This document shows, piece after piece, positions 23,348 through 36,300 of a stretch of DNA of 64,000 bases (position 1 is its first letter; each line of letters begins with the position of its first letter). This DNA is from Chrysaora quinquecirrha (taxonomy: Eukaryota > Cnidaria > Scyphozoa > Semaeostomeae > Pelagiidae), in NCBI GenBank assembly GCA_014526335.1, contig JACTAT010000051.1:2642411-2706410 (forward strand), in the 5' to 3' direction. The notes beneath the pieces were generated by a model, which saw nothing but the letters and a program-made list of their open reading frames with translations, did no database searches and had not been told where the DNA came from. Position numbers and translations under genes: made by a program.

Positions 23348-26300
23348 ATGGCTGAGAAAAAGCAAGGAACTCTCGAAAAGTTCTTCTCCTTGAGCAAATC
23401 AAAATCAGAGCCTCCACATCGACAAGAAGCTTTCAAGGAGAAACTGCGTGGTAAGGCGGTAATTATTTTTGTGGATGCCCTTGCTTGCTTGCTAAAATAA
23501 TATGTTTGTTAGGCCTTAGGCTTGTTTGCTTGCTTTCTTCTCAAGTGAGGCTATCTTGATAGGAGAGTCGTGGGAGATTTTGCTTTGCTGGATAGAGACA
23601 GGGCCGCTGACAGGTCGGAACTTTCGACAGATCGAATTTGACGCTTGAAATCAATGTTTTTGCACCTAAATTTATCCAGAAAATCCCCTAACTGTGCTAA
23701 TTTTCTGATGATTTTGAAATTCTAGGTCTAGGGGGTTGGGTCATGTAAACCCACCTTCATAAAAGTTCAGTGGGGAAGGGGGGCAAGTTAACTTTGGAGG
23801 ATGGACAAGTTGACTTTTAATGGGAAATAAATGGTGAGTTGACTTCCAAGGTGGTGGGAGGGGTGGGGCTACTCAAGCTATCCAAAGGGGGGCAAGTTCG
23901 AGGTGGGGCACGATATAATTTCAATCTTCTCTCTTCTGACAAGCCAAAATAACTAATTTTTCCATTTTTATTTATAGCTGAAATTCATGGTGATCCTGCA
24001 AGCAACAAACATGCTCAAAAGTATCTTTCGATGACTTTGGATGAAAAAAGAAAACTTTATAAATGTGGAAAATATTATGAAAAAGTTGAAGATCTGATAC
24101 TTTGGCCAACTCTCTGGCATGTGAAAGAAGCTCAGATAAAGAAACAAGGTATGTTGTAAATGTATGTTGTATCTCTAAATGTATGTTGCATTACAGGAAA
24201 TAATAAATCTATGATCTATTATATTCAGTCATTAGATTAGCATAGCCATGGGGAGTTGGATGGGGGGTGAGAGACATTTCTTACTTTTCAAAAACAAGGA
24301 TCTTGTAATAATCCAACTTTGAGATAACAAATCTACAAAGTGGAAGTACTAAATTACTTAGTATTATTATTGAGTCCAGCTACACAATTGTTCGGGGGGG
24401 GGGGGGGTTATGTTTTTCCAAAAGCCACTCTTCACAGATGGTTTAATGTTGCAGAGAGAGCCTACTTAGAAAAACAACTGCATGTATTTAAAGCATTTTT
24501 TCTCTGAAAGAGCTGACAGCACAATAGCAGAGGGTTTATTATAGTCTAGGAAAGACATGTAGCCCATCCTCCCCCCTGACAACCTTATATTACATGTCAA
24601 TTTGACCAACTACTGTGCAAATTACTTGTTCAAATTACTTGTTAATTTTAATTATCGCTTGTAGTTATAGTAAAACCAAAAGACATGTATTCTACATACT
24701 CTGTCAATGATGATTTGAACAAAAAGATATGCTTACACCAAGGAGACATCACTAAACTTGAAATTGATGCCATCGTAAATGCAGGTAAACTATTTTTAAA
24801 TGCTCCTTAAATGTGAAGGTGAAGTTTCTTTGTGAATCAGAGATATATTTTCAAAACAGTTATGCCTGCAACAGCTCGCTTACCTAACAAAGGCAAACAA
24901 ATCATGCTGTGAGCCACGCCCACCAGCCACGCCCCTTTCCATGGCAGATGCAAGCTTTCAATCTTAGGTGAACTACTTGTTTAATTTTTGTGGTTGATTG
25001 TTTAAATTAAGAAACTGAAAGTTTTTGAAAATTGAAGACATTTTACTGTGTTGCTTCCCTTCATGGTGTTTAAAACAATCATCTTCTTTCTTGTAGCAAA
25101 CACGTCATTACTTGGTGGTGGAGGAGGTTTGTTCAATTTCTAATTCTTAAGAGCTTTGCAAATCTAATACAATGTAGAATAGTACATTTTAAAAAGTGGT
25201 ATAAGGTTTTCATTGAATCATGCTTTGCTTGAGTTACTGGGCATAAAAACCATGAAAACCCCCAGGAAATTTTTTCTGGGAACGGGAATCGACATTTCCC
25301 CTAGCATATCTTATCACACTGTATGTTATTATTTTGCGTCACTGTATTATATTGTATTGTATCGTATTGTATCGTATCGTGTTGTATCGTATCATATTGA
25401 ATCGTAGCATCGTATTTTATGGAATGGTATCATATTCATCGTATGTCATGGTATGATATGGTATCGTTTGGTATGGTATTCTATCATATCTTATTGATTT
25501 GTGTGGTGTAACGTAGGGGCATGTTGATTTCTTGTTTTTTGGACAGTTGATGGAGCCATACATAGATCAGCTGGACCAAGCCTTCTTGAAGAATGCAAGA
25601 CTCTTCATGGATGTAACACTGGGGATGCTAAGATAACATCAGGTAATATAATCTATATTATATCTAAACCGAAGAAATTCTTTTTATCAAACAAATTAGG
25701 CTATACGTATTATGATGAAAGGCAGTATTTTTAATTTTTCAAAGACTGGCAAATCCATTTTTCCGATTTGGTACTGTATTTTTAATTCCTCTAAAGATGA
25801 TTTACTTCCTTTGATTTTCAGGTCATCGACTTCCAGCAAAATGTAAGTGACATAACTAGAGCTTCTTCTTTAAACAAAGTTTCCTGCTTTTTCGATTTTG
25901 TTGTATCTATATAAGAAAATCAGAGAATCCGCTATAAGAGAGTTGCTGTGCGAAAAATTTTAACAAAGATGGTTGAAACAATTTTGTAGATAGAAAACCT
26001 GTGCTTGTAAGCCATCTCTATTATTTTTAACTTATTTCGATCTAAATCAGTTTTGGATTGGTATTTTTGCAACCCTTTGTTTGGTAAATCTGACAATTAA
26101 ACATTGTTTGTCAAACATATGAAATTGTTTGCCATGTCAGAAAACATTTGTCAAACATGAACTATTTCAAAACATTCAAGCAAATTTAGCTTGTAATTGC
26201 TTGTCGAGCAATACGTGTCGAAACGGTTAAAAAACGATGTTTGATCATTTGGCCGGAGCCTTATGATCGTCTGGAAGCGGGGCTTAAAATTCACCAAACT

Positions 26301-29300
26301 TGCTTTCTGCTTATAGATGTCATACATACTGTTGGTCCATTTGGAAGAAATCGAGGTCTTCTCGAACAATGTTATACCAGATGTCTGGACACTGCTTTGA
26401 ATCACAAAATTAAAACTTTGGTAAGATTTATCGATAGTTTTCGAATAGATTACAAGTAACTAAATTTTATATCTAGCTAATAAACTTCAGCAACTATCAA
26501 ACAAAAACAAACATAATCAAGACTACTTCTAAATGGAAATTAACTAGCAGCTTAAGAAAAACAGTAAATAGGTCAAAAATGAAAATTGAATACATATACT
26601 ACTACTATTATGACGTCACACGCAGTTAGTACTGCACAACGCGTTTTACTATGCTACGCCAGTTTTCTGTCTTGCGTTAGTCCAAATGATCTATTCAAAG
26701 TTTGAGTTTGTTTTGAGAGATCTAGTTTGATTCTAGACTTATTACAAGAGTCGTAGTTATGGCTATTGAGTCTATGCTGGACGCTCAAACTGAGCAAACA
26801 GCTATATGGTTGTTGTTGTTGTTGCTGCTGTTTGCGAAGAGTGAGACTCTGGTAATCAGTCTAGTTTGATTCCGATGCCTGTTAGGTCTTGCCTTATGGT
26901 TTGCATGCTGGTCATTTTTGTCTTCCTTGTAGTCTTTTCACTTTCCTGTATTCTTCAAGAGATTTTTTTGCTGGTGTGTTAAGGATATATCATGAATGCA
27001 TATAAAAACTAATATGAAATTTAAGATACACGAATATTTGCCGCATGATTTAGTTAATTTGCAAGACTAACAAAACTAATGTTTGGCAAATTGATTTTAT
27101 AATGCTTAAAATGGTGCATTTTTTGGACATAAATGATGAAAACCAAATGAAACTTAATAAATCCTGGCTGTAAAGAATCATGAAAAGAATGAAACTTGAT
27201 CAAACTTTTTACATTAAGCGCAAAAAACCTTACGCTTGATTATATTAAAATATATTAAATTCACTTCAGTTTAATTGAGTAAGAAGGATAACAATATTTA
27301 ATTCTTATATCTTTGTTCCCAGGCATTTCCCTGCATCTCCACTGGTGTATACGGTAAGATTCTAATTTCATTGTTTTCTGTGTATTATGGTTTTCAAATT
27401 TGATACATTTTTCTATGTTAGGGTTATAAGCAGTCTTTACTTGCGTTCTCTGGCTCAAGAGACAGTTTAAATTTTACGCTTTATAAGAGAAAGTTAGAAA
27501 CAAGCCGTTGTAACCATTTGTCATGAATGGGGAACACAAGGATAAATTTTCCATAAGTGGCATACCAATATTGATTCAAATCGAACCCAAGAGTGCATGA
27601 TCAAATGGTCAACAACGATTCCACCGAGCCGAAGAGCTCAATGAAATCATCGAGTAACTCTCCAAGTCATACAGCTCGAGACTCTCCTCCCGTTTTGCCT
27701 TTTTGTGTTTGAAGATAAAACATGTTTCAAGGTTTAGCAGCTTGTGTAGTCACCCTACTTATCACTGTTCTGAAGGCAACGCTTTTGGAGTCCGAGAAAG
27801 AGGTTATAGACCACCCAATGCAGTGATTGGAATCTTTTATTAAGGACCTTCTTGGTTAAGTGACTTGTCTACAAAAATCAACATTGTACAGGGGAAAGGG
27901 GGGAGATGAGAGACGCAGGACTGTTAAATTAGATAGCACTTATAGCTCAGTTTCTTTTGCTGTAATTATGAAATTTTGCACATTTCAACCTATTTTTGGC
28001 AGGAAACAGCACTCAAGGATACATGCCTTAGCTAACAATACCATAAAATAGGTATAGGTGAGCTAAGGATGTTGCGTTGTTTACTCATCAAGCAAGGCTG
28101 TGTTCTTTTCGGACCTTTTTTTGCCTGTTCTTATTCCGGAGAATTCCGAGTGATTGAAACCCGATCTTTTGGACAACTCTCGTAGAAAATGGAGACTTTA
28201 CAGACTCCAGAATCTCCTGATTCCAGCGCTGGAAGATTTTGCAGAATTCAAAGAGCATTTCTAAATCAACTTCTATAAAGCCTTCCTTTCTTCAAGAAAG
28301 TGCTTTTTTGGCGTCTGAAATGGAAAGCCTTCGAAGGCTACTTTTTTCAGAATTCAGAACGGTTTCAAAGTCCAAAAAGAACGCACTTCAAAGTTGGCTA
28401 GTCCGTTTTTGCATCAAATGCTCTCAAAGGATTTTGCGTGAACTATACAGCTTTATTTAAAGTCATGTTATTTCATTCTGTTTAGATGGAGCTTATTATA
28501 TTCTGCGTATATCTGAAACAAGACTGGGATATTTACACCAATCTTCTGCGATATTACTTTCCTTGCGAAAAGCTTTCACCAGAAACTGATATAGAGACCC
28601 CGGAACAGAGGGAAATTGATGAATTGGAAGCTGATGTTCTGAACAAAGATAATATTCCAGATTCAGATTTGGGTGATCTTGTTGATATGATTGAAAAAGA
28701 AAAACAATTCACGGCCTCAGCTGGTAAAATGTTTTTAACGAAGAATTACTTTCTTTGCTCTTTTTTTTATTTGTCGTTGATTGTCTGCGTTTTTGTTTGT
28801 TACCTTATGCCCTGGACAAAAGATCCAACAGTGTTGATCAAACATTTTAAACTTGCTTTGCAACAAATGTTTGACCGTTTGACCGCGTCCAAAACATTGC
28901 TTGACAAGCAAAAGTAGCAACATTTGTGCCGTGATGCTTTTGAAAAACTTCAAAACATTTTTTGCTTGACGGAAACAAAAATTGTCGAGCGAGCAATGTT
29001 TTTGGACGGGGCCAAACGGTCAAACATTCATTGTAAAATAAATTTCAAATGTTTGACCAACAATGTTTGATCGTTTGGCCAGAGCCTTATTCAAACATTT
29101 GAAATTTGTTTGGCAAGAATAATGTTTGACCGTTTGGCCACGTCCAAAACATTGTTCGTCCAACATTTTGTTTATGTAAAACGTTTTCAAAACATCAAGC
29201 CACAAATTTTTTACTTTTGCTTGTCAAGCAATGTTTTGCGAGTTTTTCGGAGACGGTCGAGGTTCATCGGGGATTTTTACGACAACCAGGAACATGATTG

Positions 29301-30102
29301 TCCGGGAAAACTTCATGTTTCCCGGGCCCTGGAAGATCGGGAATCGTTTCTCTTTCTGGTTCATTGCCAAAAGAAAATCCGTAGAATTCCGACAAATGTA
29401 AACATGTTTCCCCAAGATTCCCCGACGACAATCGCACTTTCTCATCGTAATTCTTCGTCAAAATATTACTCCACCAGTGCTATAAGTTGTTGGCTCTAAA
29501 TTCTTGCCATACGATCAAACATTGTTTGTCAAAACATTATGGTGGTTTGCTTTTCAATCAACAAGTCTCACCGTTTGGTTACTTTTAAAACATTGGTTAT
29601 CAAGCATTTTTTACTGGCAACAAGCACTGCTTTTTCGAAAGCATTGCTAAGCAAATTCTGCTTGTGTGGCAATGTTTTGCGACGTGGCCAAACGTTGAAA
29701 CATTTATTGTAAAGCAAATCTCAAATGTTTGACCAACAATGTTTGATCTTTTTGCCAGGGCCTAAACGTGCTTTCAGAACCATTGAACTGTAAATGAAGA
29801 TAAATGTTTCTTCCAATCTTGATATGTTGTACTGCTCAGATTGTATAAAATCAAGACTTGTAAACTTTTAACCTGTGGTTTAATGTTCAGAACTATCCGT
29901 TCAATTCTTGTTATCTTTGCTAATTAGGATATTCTTCTTTAACGAACCAGGCGCAGAAGCTTCAGCAGGAACTGCAGATGATCCGATACTAGTCACAACA
30001 GACGAGGAAGAAAAAGGCGATGGCGGTGAGAGGAAAGATGAAGAAGAGAAAGACCGGGCGGAGGATTCGGAACGGAAACGAACAAAGATAGAAGAGTCTT
30101 AA
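23348..30102 (+). CDS. MACROD-type macrodomain ADP-ribosyl hydrolase with N-terminal PIP-box
   Basis: Exons: 23348-23450, 23978-24148, 24665-24784, 25097-25126, 25547-25642, 25822-25842 (21-base microexon), 26317-26420, 27323-27353, 27732-27802 (tentative), 28486-28723, 29951-30102; about 378 residues. The macrodomain spans roughly residues 110-270: [56 protein letters not shown] and IIFCVYL. The leading helix ([13 protein letters not shown]) is that of MACROD1/2, which remove mono-ADP-ribose from acidic residues and hydrolyse O-acetyl-ADP-ribose. Residues 6-13, QGTLEKFF, fit a canonical PCNA-binding PIP-box. The tail is acidic and then basic, as in MACROD2. An in-frame upstream ATG at 23270 would add MLRMRFRIPLLVFSK, which looks weakly mitochondrial. 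Exon 9 lacks the usual FP after the STGVYG loop and starts at the edge of a SINE, so it is the least certain part. Confidence 0.88.
23755..23905. repeat. GGCAAGTTGAC-type repeat, partial copy
   Basis: Repeated GGCAAGTT(A/G)AC and GTGAGTTGAC units resemble the fuller palindromic element at 40455-40765. It lies in MACROD intron 1. Confidence 0.5.
25320..25500. repeat. TATTG/TATCG pentanucleotide satellite
   Basis: Repeats of TATTGTATCG with drift to ATGGTATCAT. It lies in MACROD intron 4, just before exon 5. Confidence 0.85.
26085..26265. mobile_element. CAAACATT palindromic MITE, copy 4 (short)
   Basis: Left ACAATTAAACATTGTTTGTCAA, cut here to family ends, and right GATGTTTGATCATTTGGCC are inverse copies with a shortened interior. 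It ends about 50 bases before MACROD exon 7. Confidence 0.7.
27522..27740 (-). mobile_element. tRNA-derived SINE, family B, copy 1
   Basis: On the minus strand it carries a B-box-like GGTTCGATTTG and an A-box region near AGCTCGGTGGAATCG. It matches 52225-52432 over most of its length (AACACAAGGATA, AAGTGGCATACC, CTCCAAGTCATACAGC). MACROD intron 8. Confidence 0.75.
28095..28390. mobile_element. MITE-like inverted-repeat element (GTTCTTTTCGGACC)
   Basis: Left TGTTCTTTTCGGACCTTTTT and right CAAAGTCCAAAAAGAACGC are inverted; the interior also pairs (AGAATTC / GAATTCAGAAC). MACROD intron 9. Confidence 0.6.
28804..29090. mobile_element. CAAACATT palindromic MITE, copy 5
   Basis: It starts TTATGCCCTGGACAAAAGATC and ends TTTGATCGTTTGGCCAGAGC, with the family interior between. 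MACROD intron 10. Confidence 0.8.
29091..29240. mobile_element. CAAACATT palindromic MITE, copy 6 (half copy)
   Basis: Directly abutting copy 5, it has the left half of the family (TTCAAACATTTGAAATTTG, GACCGTTTGGCCACGTCCAA) up to the central CTTGTCAAGCAATG. Confidence 0.65.
29505..29765. mobile_element. CAAACATT palindromic MITE, copy 7
   Basis: Left CCATACGATCAAACATTG and right CAATGTTTGATCTTTTTGCC ends with the family interior. It is the third member within 1 kb of MACROD intron 10. Confidence 0.75.
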
Positions 30103-30132
30103 TGAGAAGAAACTAGGTGCAAACAATTAAGA

Positions 30133-30138
30133 AATAAA
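30133..30138 (+). terminator. Polyadenylation signal of MACROD-like gene
   Basis: AATAAA about 30 bases after the stop codon. Confidence 0.55.
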
Positions 30139-30287
30139 GTACAACAAGATTCAGAAAAGGAAATCGAAGAGCTTAGGATGCAGGCAAGCAAGAAATCAAA
30201 CCCATCTCAAGGTAACAAAAAAGCTAATATCCATTTTCATTGTGTTTAATATCACTTTTTGAAAAGCTTTTGTTGTTTGCTTAACAA

Positions 30288-30293
30288 TTTATT
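30288..30293 (-). terminator. Polyadenylation signal of POLA2
   Basis: AATAAA on the minus strand about 43 bases after the POLA2 stop codon. Confidence 0.5.
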
Positions 30294-30335
30294 TTCTAGC
30301 CAAATACTACGTTTATATTGTACAATATATTTAAT

Positions 30336-33300
30336 TTAGATTTTCACAATTTGAACAAAACTGTCAGTTGCTACAGATTTGTCACTATTAGGAGTCTTTG
30401 CTGGCTTGACTGATATTTTAGCGAATGTCCCTCCTGTGTGACCTTTCACCAAGCGACCAGGATTAATGCAAAGACAGCTTTCAATGTCCTAGGGAAAGAT
30501 GCAGAAAAATGTTATGAACGTTTTTATTAAGTTTGATCTTATTGAAAGAGTACATTTTAAGCCTTGAAATATTGGGTTAAGGTAAAAGATTTTGGAATTC
30601 TTTATATGTGATCGAACCCAGTTCCGCGTCATCCTTATGTATATGCTATGTGTTCAGCAACATGCTTGATGTACTTAAGAACCTGTGTTTTGTTTAGTCA
30701 TGTGGCATGCTAAGCAAACATGCATATTTTTATATCATTAAAACCAGTAAGGCCCTGGCCAAACGATCAAACATTGTCGGTCCAACATTTCAGATTTGCT
30801 TTTCGAGCAAAATATTTGACCGTTTTGCCACGTCCAAAAACATAGCTCTTCCAACATTTTTTGTTTGCGTCAAGCTAAAAATGTTTTGGAACTTCTTCAA
30901 AACACCACGAAACTAATTTTGTTACTATTGCTTGTCAAGCAATGTTTTTGGATGTGGCCAAACGGTCAAACATTTGTTGAAAAGCAATTTAAAATGTTGG
31001 ACCAACAATGTTTGATCGTTTGGCCATGGCCTTAAACGCTATTGTGGATCAGTAGTAGGCCCACTGATTACGCATTGCGATTAGGCTCACTGTTTATACA
31101 TAACACATACAAGGAATGACAAAGTACATTGATGCAACTAAATGACATACCTTTACGAAGCAGCGTAGATCACTCGGTAATATGAGTATATCAGGAGTTA
31201 CTTGCATCAAACAATGCTGTTCAAAATGCAGATAATCTATGTTTACTTCATCTGATGGTGGATTCAAAGGGTAGTACCTGATGAAAAAGGAAAACAATCA
31301 TTTCAACGTAGTGCCCTTTCAAAGAAATATAGGATTTTACATTAAAAACTGTGCACCCGAAAATGCTCAGGGGGGGGGAGTTCTTTAGTTTGCCGTAGCC
31401 TTTAAAACACGCTAGTCAAACTTCATTCCGCGAATCCAGAGCGAGTGAGTCCGTTAAATAAATAAGAAGGTCCAAAAGTTTTTGAGTTTACAAAATTTCA
31501 GTATGGTCAAGAAAACAGAAACATCTTGGAAATAGACGTTTCCGCAAAAGATGGCGACCGTTTCTGTAAGTCCTTTGTTTTTATTAAGGATTTTCGATGG
31601 GAATTCTGGGAATAATTTCCTTAGTAACGAATTCAACGTCTGGAGGTATGTGAAGTACGTAACTAAGGAAATTATTTCCAGAATTCCCTTCCAAAATCCT
31701 TAATTAAAAACAAAGAGCAGAAAAGCCGCCATCTTTTGCGGAAAGGTCTATTGTTAAATTGGACCTGTGCGGTTTGCTTACCTTACAGATCAAAATTATT
31801 GTTTTTAGCAAGATGAAGATCACTATGGATCGGTTCGGGCTAGAACCGCTTGGCACATCCAAGGCTTATCATAAAAATAAGGCGGTTAGTTTAGACAAAC
31901 TGACTTACGACTGTTGTTTGAGGAGATGAGAGACATGTCTTCCAAGTCGATCCGAGGTTCCAGGAGCACTGTTAAACATTGTATGATTAAGCACAAGGGC
32001 AGGCGATAAAAAAATACTAAATACCTAAAAACAATTTACATGCTTTTTCTAAGAACAATTGACTTCTGTTTCAGTCCGATGTTTCTTATTTTGGAGTGAT
32101 TTTCAGCAATTTATCAACGCCCTGCCCTTCTTATAAACATTTTAAAGGTGCTTTTCGGGGTAAGGGTTTCAGGACTACAGGCATCGTTTGTTAATTTACT
32201 GCAGTAGTATTTAAGATTGCAAAGAAATTTGACCCTAATCTCAGCCTTGCATATTATTAGGCCCTGCGTGGCCAAACGATCAAACATTTTTTCTCAAACA
32301 TTTGATTTTTATAAGTCAAGCAAAATGTTTCACCGTTCGGCCCACTGCAATACATTGCTCCCCAGACATTTTTAGCTTGCGACAACAAAACAAATGCTTT
32401 TGAGCTTTTCAAAAACACCCCAGCAAATGCTGAATGTCTCGAAATGTTTTGTTATCGTAAAAACTTTCAAACATTGCTTGAAAGCAAGTTTCCAATGTTT
32501 GAAAAACATTGTTGGATGGTTTGTTAAGGGCCTGAGATTATCAGGCTCGGTTCCAATGCATGCCTGTTTTGGTTGTTCAGGAAGGGCGAGTAACGTCACT
32601 AGCTCTGTGTGGTTCTAGGCAAGGAGAAACTAACTTAAGAGCTATTGAAAGTGGGCCCCTAGATATTGTATTCTGAGACGTATTTTGAAATGTAAATGAA
32701 TAAATAAACTCACAAAGATGATACTTCTTCAGCTCCCATGTGAAATAAAATATCCGTCGATGTTACACCAAACACAACATCATTTACTGACAGCGTGCAA
32801 GGATCCGATAAAAACTGAATTTTCTAGGACAGGAAGGACAAACATTATGATATTGTGTATGCTCACTGTTAATAAACTACACGATACATGATAGGCATTG
32901 GTAGGACCATTGACAAGCTCTTTAGTCAAAAGATCGTATTGACTAACCTCTTTTAGATTATCTGACATTTTCTCAGGCATCTCAAACGGAGGCTGCGGAT
33001 ATATGTGATCATGGAAAACATCCCTTTGCGATGGAACAAACGCAATTTTTGATCCAGAGCTAAAAAGATAAAACTTGACAGTATTAGCCAAACTTTAAAA
33101 GCAACATAAGGACTACAAATTTGTTAAACAAAACAGAAGACCAGAAAACTCAGCATTCATTAATCAAGCTTTCGTTTTCTGATTGGCCTATTTGATATAG
33201 CTGGGATTTCTTGAACGCCACTAGGGTTTACAGGCAGAGAGACTCTTTGGTTGATGTTTGTGCCTTTTTGGACTTCTTTTACCGGTTCAGTCTTTTTCTT

Positions 33301-36300
33301 CGAAATAATACCCAAACCTATTGCCACTCCAGAGATTCACTCAGAAATATTACTGTCTATGTAACTGAGGAATCAAATACAGGTTAAGGCTCCAAAAAAG
33401 GCAAAAACTTAAAAACAACCAACTTCCATCACAACTTCCTGGCTCTTATAAAAAAAGAGTGTAGCTACATTAGACATTGTTTGAAGATTTAATGTCTGAC
33501 CCATGTAAAAGTAATAACGCAACATTTACCTAATAGCAGAGGCCATGATCATTGCCTTGTATTCAGTGAATTTGTCTTCGAAGAGAAAATCGACATCCCC
33601 TTTCTACAAAAACAACATTTATCATCTTAAGGCGGACGCAAACCGTCACAAAATTTTGGCTGCAAATAGGTTTGCCATACCATCACAACATCTGAGATGT
33701 TTTGGGTTGCTGGCATCATCTGAAATTATCTTTTGCAAACATGGCCGAAAAGCAAAAAGCTGTTTGCTTATTGCTCGCTCTTTTTGTTGACAAAGAAGAA
33801 AAAACTCGTGGTCCAACTCAAACCGCCAGCTTAAATCTATTTCTCATTTCAAGGTCTCTGGAATAACGTCCCAAATTCTGCAATGTTGCTGAAACATGTT
33901 GGCCAACATTCTTAAACATGTTTAAAAATAATGGCCAACTTTTTTTCGTTAACAACATGTTGTTTGCTTGGAAAACATCTATAGCAAGCCGTGCCAACAT
34001 GTTGGCAAACTGGTGGCGATTTTGGCCAACATGTTGACACAGTTTGTGCTCGGCTTTAGTTTCTAGTTATTTTTACGTGTATAAAATCCAATTTCAAGTA
34101 TCATCAATGTTGAAAAAGTTCTGTGAATACTAAAAAACATAACAAATGCTTCATACGTACTTCAATGGACGGTTGCTTACTGTCGACAAATGGACCAAGC
34201 TGTGAAATAAAGGGAAAACAGTCAATTTCAGAACTACAGCAAGAAACAGAAAAGTTCTAAAAGCTGTTTTTATCCTTGATAAGAGGTACCCTGGGTACCA
34301 GAACACTAGCCGCTGAGCAGAGGGGGGCGTGGAACTGGGAAGGAGATGAAGGGAAACAGGGTAGATAAGAGGCATCACTGTCCAAATTAGTTCTTGAAAT
34401 ATGATTTAAACTGCAATATACTGGGAAAGAAAAGGCATGGCTCTTTTAAATTTTCCTATTACCGAATAATGAACTACGAAAGCATAAACACTGACATAAT
34501 GCTATTGTATTGCAGAGTCGTAGCCGTATCAAACAAATGAATCTGCTTCGAGGAGCGAGATTTCTACCATTATTCAATAGATCTAGCGTCAAACCATCAA
34601 AAACTGTCTCATATAAAATGAACATGAAAACGCAACGATTCTTACCATGATAACGAGGTCAGGCCTCTCATCTTCTACAATTTTCAAGAAATCCGTCAAT
34701 GGTGCATGTGACATCATGTCACTAGTCGCGTAAGGTCCACATGTGACGTAAACAACGAAACTATCTGTGGAATAAGGGAAAACTAAATCACTGTACAATA
34801 CACGTTTTTACTCTTTAAATACATGAACAATTTATAAGAACACGAGCCTAGATTTTCCCAGATTTTAAAAACAATCTAAAAACAAGCTGAAGCTGGGCCT
34901 TTTCATAAACCTGAAGAATATCAGCTAAATATGAAAGTAGGACAGTCAGACTGAATGTAAAAAACAAGCGAACAAAGAATTAGACAACCATGCTGCATTT
35001 TTACACAAACCAAGTAGTCTACCACTCCATACATTCAGTATTCAGTACAACATTTCAGGTTGAAAAAGGCGAAAAGTTTAAAAGTTAAGAACAGCAAGCT
35101 TCGATCAAAATTTACTGATTCTTATTAATTGAGTGCGTCTTATAATTCACTATTCTAATTAGGTTTTAATTAAATCGAACTTTCCCACCTTCTTCGATGT
35201 TACTATCCTTACTGATAGCACTGTTGAACGGCATTCTTGCTCCCTAAAAGATAGCAAAAACTTTTACTGCTGGACTAGAGTAATGCTCTGGTCATGTCGG
35301 CATTAGCACAATTTTAGCAAGCCAAAATATGAATTACTTCAGGGCCTCTTTTAAAAGACCTTTCAGGGTGGGCATTCTGTAGTCGTTTCAAAAAAGGGTA
35401 CAAGAGGCTATTATTCAAAACAATAGAAGAGGTGGGGGACTGTGTAGGCAAATGCCCCCCCCCTAGTTAGTATGTTTAGAGAGTTCATTACTTTGTGAAG
35501 CTTCTATTATAGTGAGAGTCTGCTCATTTTCAGTGTATCAGAGACTGGAGTGAAAATGTTTGAATTCATGAAACATAAACAGTATTAGAAGTTTTGGAAA
35601 TTGTTTCTTTAATTCAGTGTTTTACAATACTTACATCATGAAGCTCACTGACAACAAAAACATCGTCTGAGCCGAATCCCTTCGCTGTTACGATCTAAAA
35701 TTTCATGAAAATCGATTATTTTAATAGAAAATTAAAGTATTTAATAGAATATATTTTTAATACTTAAATAAAAATCTCGTACAACTTTTTAAAGAGCGAA
35801 TTACCCTCGGATGGAACAACGGAAACTAGGATACAAACGGGGGGACGGCGATTAGGCACCTAAGAGTAGTATGCTTATATTAAATCAAGTTCTTAAAACC
35901 GTTTTTAAAAGCTTTTCAGGGTGACGTAAAATCGAACAGTGAAGGATCCGAAGTTAATTACTTTCCCACGAATGTTTTGAGAAGATATATAAAAATAATT
36001 ATACAAATACATGAGCTTTAACTTGGATATACCTGTCCTGGAAACAATGAATATGGGAAAATATTCTCAACGTTCAGTTTCAATCTCTTTCCATTTGACT
36101 TTCTTTACATCCTTCCAATAATATTGATTTTGAATTCAATTTGCCAACTGCATCGCAACAAATCCGCCAGTTACTGTAGCTGTATTCTAAAGAAAGATAA
36201 CAGTTCATCTTTAAACAATGTTAAACATAAAAGAGGACCACGTTATAATCAATTGCCAAATTATTTTAAACTGTCGATCTTTTTCAGGATTTTTACTGTC

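Larger units (their letters stand above)
30103..30335. other. Convergent intergenic region MACROD/POLA2
   Basis: 233 bases between the two stop codons, containing a poly(A) signal for each gene. Nothing else seen. Confidence 0.6.

Noticed and set aside
28239..28460. 73-codon frame before the last macrodomain exon
   Set aside because: It lies mostly in an inverted-repeat element (28095-28390) and cannot supply the missing macrodomain residues.
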